From an uncultured Prevotella sp. (GTDB lineage Bacteria > Bacteroidota > Bacteroidia > Bacteroidales > Bacteroidaceae): 13,577 bases of DNA. The DNA lies in contig CAKQPF010000076.1 of assembly GCA_934256705.1 (NCBI GenBank), forward strand, positions 1 to 13,577, in the 5' to 3' direction. The position numbers and the translations under genes were made by a program. The notes under the pieces were generated by a model. It was given only the letters and a program-made list of their open reading frames with translations. It was not told the DNA's origin and made no database searches. Shown piece after piece: positions 1 to 5,816 of the stretch (the first letter of the stretch is position 1; every line of letters begins with the position of its first letter).

Positions 1-465
1 GAACTGGGTTACGGAACGGACCAAAACGCTCAAGAATGTGAGCTGAAATTGGTACAACGAACTGGACACCCTAGTTAATAAAAGGAAAAGCGTGGGAACT
101 ATTGCTTATTACTTCATTGAGGCTCTGGACTGCCCACTCCCTAGTAATGAAGCAATAGCCCACGCCTATACGATATATTACGCCCTTCAGAAAAGGGTAC
201 AATAATCCTAAGCGTGAGCAGTATTGCCATTATCTCAGGGAATGAAATTGTCCAGATTTCAATGAGAGATAATATCAAAACGCTCTATATTAAATTGAGT
301 CTTCACCACAGCAAGTCTTTTCATGCCACTCCAACTCAATTGCAAAGGTAGTGATTATTTCTGAAAGTCGTCTCATTTTATATATGTTTTTTTGGAAAAA
401 AGTAAAATTATAGAACACAAGTAATCTATATTTGGGAAACACTTCAATAATTTCACCCTAAATCT
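1..465. other. Gene-free, hairpin-rich left end
   Basis: I find no convincing gene here. In one plus frame 2-205 is open apart from a TGA at 44-46, and codons 47-205 read like protein (53 codons) but match no family I recognise. The stretch is crowded with inverted repeats: GCTCA/TGAGC at 29-33/39-43, a large stem at 90-165, CCCTT/AAGGG at 183-187/193-197, an imperfect stem at 211-284 and AATTGAGT/ACTCAATT at 293-300/334-341. A minus-strand -7 box (TACCTTTG, 350-343) could transcribe leftwards through all of them, but no -33 box is visible. It could be a structured RNA, the decayed tail of a mobile gene, or the 3' end of a gene starting outside the window. Confidence 0.5.
90..165. repeat. Long imperfect inverted repeat (22-bp stem)
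   Basis: The left arm 90-113 pairs with 143-165 in three blocks: GCGTGGG with CCCACGC (90-96/159-165), CTATTGCTT with AAGCAATAG (99-107/150-158) and ATTACT with AGTAAT (108-113/143-148). The only interruptions are a two-base bulge (97-98) and a single-base bulge (149). The loop is about 29 bases. No T-run follows, so it is not a standard intrinsic terminator. A stem this long is well beyond chance for the stretch, but its role is unknown. Confidence 0.7.
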
Positions 466-496
466 TTTGCTATTCCAGATAATATCCGTACATTTG
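466..496 (+). promoter_or_regulatory. Bacteroidetes-type promoter for the lipoprotein operon
   Basis: A TTTG -33 box (466-469) lies 19 bp upstream of a perfect TAnnTTTG -7 box (TACATTTG, 489-496), the arrangement recognised by the Bacteroidetes housekeeping sigma factor. Transcription should begin near 502, leaving an A-rich leader of about 35 bases before the ATG at 538. A second -7-like box, TATATTTG at 427-434, has no -33 partner at the right distance. Confidence 0.75.
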
Positions 497-537
497 CATC
501 GTCAAAAAACAAAACAACAACTAAATACCAAAAAATC

Positions 538-1695
538 ATGAAACGGACTTGTTTCACATTGCTTTCTGTATGCTTGCTCGCCATCATCATGCTGACTTCC
601 TGCAACGACGAACAAACTGACATCTCCCCTGATATCCACTCCCCTATCACCGGCTATTGGAAGATAGCTGACGATGACATAAACAGCGACGGCGCCATCC
701 AAGGCATCGTGGTGCACAAGGACAAGACTGTCAGCGAATGGCTATATACCGGAGAAACCGCAAATCCTTATAAATTGGGATTCAAGACTGGCAAATGGAG
801 CGTGAATGGCAACCACTATGAGATGCAACTTCCAAAGAGTTACAACACTTACTACAACGTAACTGTGGCTGGAAACAACGGCAAAACGATGTATCTTGCA
901 TACAACGGCAAGACTTCCATAGTGCCTTTCTACAAGATTACCTCACTACCTGGAGACGGAAACGAGATGATCAGCGAACTGGAAGGCATGAAGATGTCGG
1001 GATTTACCATGGCTGACTTCACAGGATATTGGGAACAGGACAATGGAAACGGAGTCGGTTTCTATATCGACGACGAAGGAAACATCTCCGACTTGACATA
1101 TTTATACAGCGCGGAAAATCATTATTCCGTGAGATATCATTCGGCTGAGGTGGATCTTGACGCCAACTACTGCGTCATACCTTCTAACTATTCGAAATGG
1201 AATGTGTATGCAGTTGGCAGCAACTCTCTGCTTGCCATTGACAGTAACGGCAACGACCAGCAGGTGGAACACTTCGTGAAGAAGGACGTTCCGCAAGAGA
1301 TGAAGCGGGCAGACGAGATAATGAACACTCCAGTGCCTACAGAACTGCTTGGCAAATGGGAAACCACACACTATACCTACAAGGTCAATGGAGAGGACAT
1401 CACGGATGTTGACATCCTGAATGGCGACGAATGGAGCAAGCAGTTTTACCATACCATAGCGTTCTCTGAAAATCACAAAACGGAAAAATGGGATAGGTTT
1501 GGCAACCTCTATTACGATCAATGGTTCGCATTGGACGGTGACGACATCACAATAGCCGAAAACTTTAACGCGCTCATTTATCCGAAATTCAGCTATACAG
1601 AAACATGGACCATAAGCGACATGACAGAAAGCAACATCAAACTCACTCGCAAAGATGGTCAGTCAACTCAAATATACATTTACAGAAAAAAATGA
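538..1695 (+). CDS. Three-repeat surface lipoprotein of unknown function
   Basis: Predicted secreted lipoprotein of 385 residues. The N-terminus has two basic residues, a hydrophobic core and a lipobox ending LTSC, so Cys22 should be the lipidated residue and the protein should sit in the outer membrane or on the cell surface. The mature part looks like three successive lipocalin-like or small beta-barrel units, each opening with a G-aromatic/Lys-W motif: GYW at 39-41, GYW at 163-165 and GKW at 272-274. Each continues with short strands rich in Tyr, Asn and Gly. I recognise no enzyme motif. The start is supported by the lipobox and by the promoter and A-rich leader just upstream. The stop overlaps the next gene by 4 bp, so the two are probably translationally coupled and may work together. 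The three-unit reading is inferred from the repeated motif only. Confidence 0.85.
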   Translation: MKRTCFTLLSVCLLAIIMLTSCNDEQTDISPDIHSPITGYWKIADDDINSDGAIQGIVVHKDKTVSEWLYTGETANPYKLGFKTGKWSVNGNHYEMQLPKSYNTYYNVTVAGNNGKTMYLAYNGKTSIVPFYKITSLPGDGNEMISELEGMKMSGFTMADFTGYWEQDNGNGVGFYIDDEGNISDLTYLYSAENHYSVRYHSAEVDLDANYCVIPSNYSKWNVYAVGSNSLLAIDSNGNDQQVEHFVKKDVPQEMKRADEIMNTPVPTELLGKWETTHYTYKVNGEDITDVDILNGDEWSKQFYHTIAFSENHKTEKWDRFGNLYYDQWFALDGDDITIAENFNALIYPKFSYTETWTISDMTESNIKLTRKDGQSTQIYIYRKK

Positions 1696-2414
1696 ACGCA
1701 ATGAAACATATCATATCAGTCGCTATCATGGCGCTGCTGCCTATGTGGGCAACGGCTCAAAACGAAACTCGCCATACGTCCATCATTCCACATGCAGGCT
1801 TGACTATATCCAAGATGGAGGGCTCTGCACTGACTGCGGCAGAGAAATGGAAAACCGGATACACTGTCGGAGCAACCTTTGAGTTTCCTTTGTCGCAGAA
1901 ATTATCCCTGATTACAGGAGCTGACTTCAGCCTTATCGGCACCGGATTTGAAGAGAAGAAAGAGAAATACGCCACTGCAAAGGAACATCTCGATGCGACT
2001 TACGTGTCCATTCCACTGCAGATCAAGGCTTACTTGTCGAACGTAAAGGGTCTGGCAGTACACATCGGCGTGCAGGCTGGCGCACTTATCTCGGCAAAGG
2101 AGAAGATGACTATACAAAGCATACGCACGATGGACCTCGGTGACGGCACCTCTTCAATGTATCTGTGGGAGACATACAAGGAGAAGAAATCGAAGGATGT
2201 GAGCAGCAATTTCCGCAACTTCGTCATAGGTATTCCCCTTGGCGTGAGCTATGAATGGCGACGCATCACCCTCGATGCCTCCTATTGTTTCGAAGTGAGA
2301 GAGGCTATCAATCTGAAGTCAGACTATCCTGGCGGCTATATAGTAGTCAACCCTCCAACGGCACGCAACCATGCCTTTTATGTTACGGCAGGATATAAGT
2401 TTACGCTGAAGTAA
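1692..2414 (+). CDS. PorT-like outer-membrane beta-barrel protein
   Basis: A 240-residue outer-membrane barrel of the PorT/OMP_b-brl type common in Bacteroidetes. The signal peptide MNAMKHIISVAIMALLPMWA is followed by TAQ, with cleavage expected after Ala-Gln near residue 23. Alternating strands follow (GYTVGATFEFPLSQKLSLIT, YVSIPLQIKAYL, IGIPLGVSYEW, ITLDASYCF), and it ends in a barrel-type strand, YVTAGYKFTLK. I chose the ATG at 1692, which overlaps the lipoprotein stop as ATGA. The second ATG at 1701 would also give a good signal peptide. The frame stays open upstream to 1605, but that lies inside the lipoprotein gene and would bury the signal peptide. Members of this family are usually annotated only as barrel proteins. 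The pairing suggests the lipoprotein and barrel form one envelope unit; that is inference. Confidence 0.82.
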   Translation: MNAMKHIISVAIMALLPMWATAQNETRHTSIIPHAGLTISKMEGSALTAAEKWKTGYTVGATFEFPLSQKLSLITGADFSLIGTGFEEKKEKYATAKEHLDATYVSIPLQIKAYLSNVKGLAVHIGVQAGALISAKEKMTIQSIRTMDLGDGTSSMYLWETYKEKKSKDVSSNFRNFVIGIPLGVSYEWRRITLDASYCFEVREAINLKSDYPGGYIVVNPPTARNHAFYVTAGYKFTLK

Positions 2415-2416
2415 CG

Positions 2417-2501
2417 GTAAAAAAAACAACTTGGTATGATTTGAGCCTCATATTCTTGAGATATTTTCTTCACTCAAATCGTACCAAGTTATTATTTTAC
2501 C
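2417..2501. terminator. Bidirectional terminator between convergent genes
   Basis: An 18-bp stem, 2429-2446 with 2473-2490, has one T/G wobble and a 26-base A/T-rich loop. It is flanked by A-rich sequence on the left and T-rich sequence on the right, and GGTAAAA/TTTTACC (2417-2423/2495-2501) forms an outer stem. Three bases after one stop codon and 24 before the opposing one, it is well placed to end transcription both ways. Confidence 0.82.
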
Positions 2502-2524
2502 GCCACAGAGCAGACAGGCTTACA

Positions 2525-3886
2525 TCATTCATTCATCTCGCGGTCAAGCCTGTCACGCCACAGGTATTTGCGGGTCTCATGCACGATGACTCTGTTAAGG
2601 AACAGCAACGAAAGGAGATTAGGAATAGCCATAAGGGCATTCATGCAGTCGGCTATGTTCCACACGATAGTGAGATTTGCCACACTGCCGGCAAAGACTG
2701 CCACGATATAGAGCAAGCGATAGGCACGTGTCCAGTGCTTGCCCTTGAGATATTCCATAGCCCGCTCACCATAATATCCCCATCCGAGGATAGTGCTGAA
2801 GGCGAATGTGAGCAGACCGAAGCTCAATATGAACGGTCCTATGACGGGAATCTTGGAAAATGCCATCTTGGTCAGTTCTGCTCCATTGCTATAGTCGATG
2901 TCGGGATAGGCAATGATGCTGCTTACAATGACAAGTCCGGTGAGTGCACATATCACCACCGTGTCCCAGAAAGTGCCGGTGGAGGAAACCAAAGCCTGGC
3001 GCACAGGGTTCTTGGTGCGCGCTGCCGCTGCCACAATAGGTGCGGATCCGAGTCCTGACTCATTGCTGAAAAGACCGCGGGCAATGCCGTAACGGGCTGC
3101 CATGATGACTGTGGAGCCTGCAAAACCGCCCCCTGCAGCCTCTGGAGAGAATGCCGAACTGACTATCAGCTGGAGTGCTGGCGCAACATAACTGGCATTG
3201 ACACATAGGATATATATACACCCTAATACATAAAGCAACGCCATAAACGGCACCAACATACTGCATACCTTCGAGATACTTCGTACACCACCGATGATTA
3301 CCGCCGCTGCGAGAAGCATCAATACGCCACCTGACAATTCGGTACTTATGCCATAAGAAGCATACATTATTGTGGAAATGGCATTTGCCTGTACCGTACA
3401 ACCTATACCGAATGCTGCTATAGCAGTGAATAAAGCAAACAGTATTCCCATCTTGCGCCAGCCTAAGCCACGCTCCAATGTGTACATAGGTCCTCCTTGC
3501 ATGAGTCCTCTTTCTGATTTCACTCTGTATTTTATGGCGAGCAACGCTTCAGAATACTTTGTTGAAATGCCAAAAACGCCAGTCAGCCAACACCAGAAGA
3601 CTGCTCCTGGACCGCCTAACGCCACTGCTGTTGCTACACCTATGATGTTTCCCGTACCGATTGTGGCTGCAAGGGCAGTGGCAAGTGCGCCAAACTGTGA
3701 CACATCTCCCTTCTGCGACTTGTCGCGCTGAACGGAAAGACGGATGGCTGTGAATAGCTTACGTTGCGGAAAACGCAGGCGGACAGTAAGGAAAATGTGG
3801 GTGCCAAGTAGCAATACTATCATTGGCCAGCCCCAAAGGAAGGAGCTGAGCGCGGCGAAAAACTCGTTGACGTTATCCATATTCAT
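2525..3886 (-). CDS. Amino acid:cation symporter, AGCS (alanine/glycine:sodium) family
   Basis: A 453-residue inner-membrane carrier of the AGCS family, which takes up alanine, glycine or related small amino acids with Na+ or H+. Length and sequence fit the family throughout. The signature GALATALAATIGTGNI lies at 66-81, followed by a GGPGAVFWCW helix and GGPMYTLERGLG, and the conserved NESGLGSAP segment is at 275-283. About eleven hydrophobic helices are visible. The start ATG at 3886 follows an A/T-rich leader; Met3 is a possible alternative. A promoter lies at 3968-4001 and the gene ends at the shared hairpin. It appears to be a single-gene transcription unit. The substrate cannot be settled from sequence: alanine and glycine are the usual ones, but some members carry glutamine. 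Confidence 0.93.
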   Translation of the reverse strand: MNMDNVNEFFAALSSFLWGWPMIVLLLGTHIFLTVRLRFPQRKLFTAIRLSVQRDKSQKGDVSQFGALATALAATIGTGNIIGVATAVALGGPGAVFWCWLTGVFGISTKYSEALLAIKYRVKSERGLMQGGPMYTLERGLGWRKMGILFALFTAIAAFGIGCTVQANAISTIMYASYGISTELSGGVLMLLAAAVIIGGVRSISKVCSMLVPFMALLYVLGCIYILCVNASYVAPALQLIVSSAFSPEAAGGGFAGSTVIMAARYGIARGLFSNESGLGSAPIVAAAARTKNPVRQALVSSTGTFWDTVVICALTGLVIVSSIIAYPDIDYSNGAELTKMAFSKIPVIGPFILSFGLLTFAFSTILGWGYYGERAMEYLKGKHWTRAYRLLYIVAVFAGSVANLTIVWNIADCMNALMAIPNLLSLLFLNRVIVHETRKYLWRDRLDREMNE

Positions 3887-3967
3887 TGTGTTTGCATTTT
3901 TATATTACACCTTACAGAATGACTTGTTTTATTGCAAAATCATTGCCGTTTGTTCATTAAAGCGATG

Positions 3968-4001
3968 CAAAGGTAATAAAATAAAATCAATAATATGCAA
4001 A
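3968..4001 (-). promoter_or_regulatory. Promoter of the AGCS symporter gene
   Basis: On the minus strand the -7 box reads TACCTTTG (plus 3975-3968), with a TTTG -33 box at plus 4001-3998, 22 bp upstream. The core GATGCAAAGGTAATAA (plus 3964-3979) is repeated identically before the next minus-strand gene. Expected leader: about 75 bases. Confidence 0.6.
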
Positions 4002-4085
4002 AAAGCAAGAATATTATTGATGAAGCAAGCACAAAATAGAATATTTAAGTAGGTACTGACAACGCACTGTCCTACCATATAAACG

Positions 4086-4139
4086 AACCAACAACCCACA
4101 ACCAATAACCTACAACCAACAACCCACAACCTAATCTAC
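4086..4139. repeat. 14-bp tandem repeat, three copies plus a partial
   Basis: The units are AACCAACAACCCAC (4086-4099), AACCAATAACCTAC (4100-4113), AACCAACAACCCAC (4114-4127) and a shorter AACCTAATCTAC (4128-4139). Copies one and three are identical. The last unit overlaps the stop codon of the adjacent minus-strand membrane-protein gene. On the minus strand the array is a G/T-rich track with regularly spaced GG and GGG. It produces spurious Val/Gly/Cys-rich open frames that are not genes. Confidence 0.85.
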
Positions 4140-4504
4140 ATCGAAGACATACTGACAAGAAGCCAAGCAATCAGCGTAACGAGGATAACGACTCCAGAGA
4201 ATGTCACGGAGATGCAGATAAACTGCCGGTTGCGCTCATGCTCATGGAATGGATAGACGAGGTAAGCGGCGGTGAACCATATTATCAGACCGACGAAAAA
4301 CAGGTCAGTAAGGAAGTCCACATTATTACAATATCTCGCCAATGTCAGCTGAAGCAACAGCCTCAAGACGAAATACAGCGAGATGGAAACTCCCACAAAT
4401 GAGACAATCTCATTCTTCTTGCCAGTCCATTTCACTGGCATTGCCACATATATCAGAGACAGAGCACATATCAGTGTCTCCCAAAACAATAATCCTTGGG
4501 TCAT
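4136..4504 (-). CDS. Small four-helix membrane protein of unknown function
   Basis: A 122-residue protein I do not recognise. It has four hydrophobic segments, at about residues 5-22, 32-56, 65-87 and 94-118, separated by short charged loops such as KWTGKKNE and HEHERNRQ, so it should lie in the inner membrane. A -7 box at plus 4542-4549 and a weak AGAAAG before the ATG support the start at 4504. The stop codon lies in the partial fourth copy of the tandem repeat, so the last residues (VSMSSM) may have been shaped by repeat growth. It is transcribed in the same direction as the AGCS symporter, but that gene has its own promoter, so no shared function is implied. Confidence 0.65.
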   Translation of the reverse strand: MTQGLLFWETLICALSLIYVAMPVKWTGKKNEIVSFVGVSISLYFVLRLLLQLTLARYCNNVDFLTDLFFVGLIIWFTAAYLVYPFHEHERNRQFICISVTFSGVVILVTLIAWLLVSMSSM

Positions 4505-4541
4505 TCTTTCTACTTTTGAATGGTTAGTTTGATTTTAGATG

Positions 4542-4549
4542 CAAAGGTA
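4542..4549 (-). promoter_or_regulatory. -7 box for the small membrane-protein gene
   Basis: Minus-strand TACCTTTG sits within GATGCAAAGGTAATAA (plus 4538-4553), identical to the core before the symporter gene. No TTTG is seen 19-22 bp upstream; that stretch is simply A/T-rich. The leader would be about 30 bases. Confidence 0.5.
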
Positions 4550-5040
4550 ATAAGATTCTCAAAAAACGGGGAAAAAAAGAAATTAAAATCTTATGACATT
4601 TCAATCAAGGGAGGATTCTTTGTCTGATTTTGTCGTTTGATGTCCAAATTGAGTATTCTTCAAAACCACCAAACCACAAGACCATTCTCCTTTGGTGCCT
4701 TATTGACTGACCGAAACGTGAGAAAGGAAAGTCAGCAAAAACTATGGAAGAAAAATGGAACAAAATCCTGATGACTTAGCTTTCAGAATGCGACAACTGA
4801 GTTATTGCAATGTAAAAGCATAGATATTACCCTGCAATAGCATAGCTTTTAGCCCCTAATATCCATGCTTTTACCTCCTAATATCTATGCTTTTACAACG
4901 TACTGTATATCAAATCGTTACAAAGGTCATTCCATAACATAGCGTCTTGACGGGAAAATAGAACAAAAACTTCAAAAGAACTATGCGCAAACAGCCATTC
5001 TTAGCGTCAGAATATGATGTAACATTTTTTACCATTAAGT
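4550..5040. other. A+T-rich gene-free gap
   Basis: About 490 bases with no supportable reading frame on either strand and no recognisable RNA gene. The only structure I can support is the repeat cluster at 4811-4900, annotated separately. The base composition is clearly more A+T-rich than the metabolic genes on either side and resembles the DUF4160 gene that follows, so gap and gene pair may have arrived together. Confidence 0.5.
4811..4900. repeat. 22-bp tandem repeat with a perfect 19-bp inverted partner
   Basis: Two good direct units, TAATATCCATGCTTTTAC (4857-4874) and TAATATCTATGCTTTTAC (4879-4896), repeat with a 22-bp period. A degenerate third lies at 4835-4856 (core AATAGCATAGCTTTTA). 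Upstream, 4811-4829 is the exact reverse complement of 4879-4897 over 19 bases, so the left arm can pair with either downstream unit. There is no T-run after it and there are no spacers of CRISPR type. Function unknown. Confidence 0.8.
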
Positions 5041-5043
5041 TTC

Positions 5044-5074
5044 TTGCATTTGTAAAAAGAATATATTATCTTTG
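5044..5074 (+). promoter_or_regulatory. Promoter of the DUF4160-DUF2442 pair
   Basis: A TTG -33 box (5044-5046) lies 20 bp before a perfect -7 box, TATCTTTG (5067-5074). The start should be near 5080, giving a leader of about 35 A-rich bases before the ATG at 5114. Confidence 0.7.
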
Positions 5075-5113
5075 CAGAAATGAGATGAAATAAACCTGAT
5101 AATGATATAAAAT

Positions 5114-5404
5114 ATGCCAAAAGTATTACTATACATAACATCCAAGATTATGTGGATTTTCTTGTTCTATAATAAAGATTTCAACGAAAAAAGAGCTCAT
5201 ATTCATATAGGTAAAAAAGACACACAGAACTTATGCAAGATATGGCTTGAACCCAAAGTTGAATTAGCAAAACAAGGAGACCTTACCGATGCTCAAGCAA
5301 AACAAGTACTTGAACTGGCTGAAAAATATCAAGCTAAGTTAATCAAGCAATGGCAGAACTTCAAAGCAGGTAGAGCCATTAGAATAATAAAAATAAAAAA
5401 ATGA
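5114..5404 (+). CDS. DUF4160 domain protein
   Basis: A 96-residue protein matching the DUF4160 family in length and pattern: an MPxVL start, an aromatic stretch (IFLFYNKDFNEKRAHIHIGK, about 15-34) with the characteristic HIHI, then IWLEPKVELA and a helical C-terminal half ending in a lysine-rich tail. The family's activity is not established. DUF4160 genes are commonly found next to DUF2442 genes, as here, and such pairs have been suspected of toxin-antitoxin-like behaviour because of their size and linkage. That is unproven, and I see no nuclease motif. The gene is visibly richer in A+T than the surrounding metabolic genes, which hints at transfer. The next gene starts 6 bp downstream, so the two are surely co-transcribed. 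Confidence 0.8.
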   Translation: MPKVLLYITSKIMWIFLFYNKDFNEKRAHIHIGKKDTQNLCKIWLEPKVELAKQGDLTDAQAKQVLELAEKYQAKLIKQWQNFKAGRAIRIIKIKK

Positions 5405-5410
5405 AATACT

Positions 5411-5677
5411 ATGTTTAAGAAAGAAGGTTTTTGGGACGTTGTTCCTCAAATTAAGTCAGTATCTTTCCCTTTGCGTGGCAAATGGCAAGTGGATTTAGTG
5501 GATGGTCGTTCTATCATCATGCCAATCTCTGCCTTCCCGAGTTTAAAGCGTATTTCTTCTAAAGAGCGAAAAAACTGGTATCTTATAGGTGGAGGCGTGA
5601 CTTGGGATGCTTGTTCTGAAGTCATTCATGTCGAGCAACTTCTTGGCGACTACCAGAAATATTCACATGAAGCCTAA
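5411..5677 (+). CDS. DUF2442 domain protein
   Basis: An 88-residue protein of the DUF2442 type. It has an N-terminal region with VDLVDGRSIIMPISAFPSLK (about 33-52), where the DGR and the 'xxPxxxFPxL' pattern are typical, then a WYLIGGGVTWD strand-turn and a short acidic/aromatic tail. Family members are small and poorly understood, and some are fused or linked to DNA-binding domains. No helix-turn-helix is visible here. It starts 6 bp after the DUF4160 stop; an ATG at 5401 runs into a stop after five codons, so 5411 is the start. In this pair it would be the candidate partner or antidote of the DUF4160 protein, but only by position. Confidence 0.8.
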   Translation: MFKKEGFWDVVPQIKSVSFPLRGKWQVDLVDGRSIIMPISAFPSLKRISSKERKNWYLIGGGVTWDACSEVIHVEQLLGDYQKYSHEA

Positions 5678-5687
5678 TGATATTAAA

Positions 5688-5767
5688 TAGGTGGTCAGAA
5701 TTGTTTTGATAACAATGAAAAGCAATTATTATTTCTTATTCATTATCAAAACAATTATGACCACCTA
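5688..5767. terminator. Bidirectional terminator with 25-bp stem
   Basis: 5688-5712 pairs with 5743-5767 over 25 bases with one mismatch, around a 30-base A/T-rich loop, and is followed by CTTTATT. It lies 10 bases after the DUF2442 stop and 49 bases before the opposing beta-helix stop, so it probably ends both transcripts. The stem is much longer than a terminator needs. Confidence 0.75.
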
Positions 5768-5816
5768 CTTTATTGAAAAACTACTAGCATTATAATCGAC
5801 ACCTCTCCCACCCTAC

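Noticed and set aside
259..324. 21-codon minus-strand frame (MKRLAVVKTQFNIERFDIIS...) just after a -7 box
   Set aside because: It has a typical ATGAAAAGA start and a TACCTTTG box upstream, but it is short, lacks a -33 box, stops inside a hairpin and matches no family I know.
1605..1691. N-terminal extension of the barrel protein
   Set aside because: It lies within the lipoprotein gene and would place 29 residues before a clean signal peptide.
2441..3058. Long plus-strand open frame opposite the symporter
   Set aside because: It is an antisense shadow of a strongly conserved AGCS gene and begins inside the terminator hairpin.
4049..4075. Hairpin after the small membrane-protein gene as terminator
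   Set aside because: Only two 4-bp stems separated by a 5-base bulge; too weak to annotate, although T-rich sequence follows on the minus strand.
3929..4129. Minus-strand open frame rich in Val, Gly and Cys
   Set aside because: It is the translation of the 14-bp tandem repeat and continues across the symporter promoter; no protein features.
4811..4900. Possible CRISPR array
   Set aside because: The repeats abut with only about 4 bases between cores, there are no unique spacers, one copy is inverted, and no cas genes are near.
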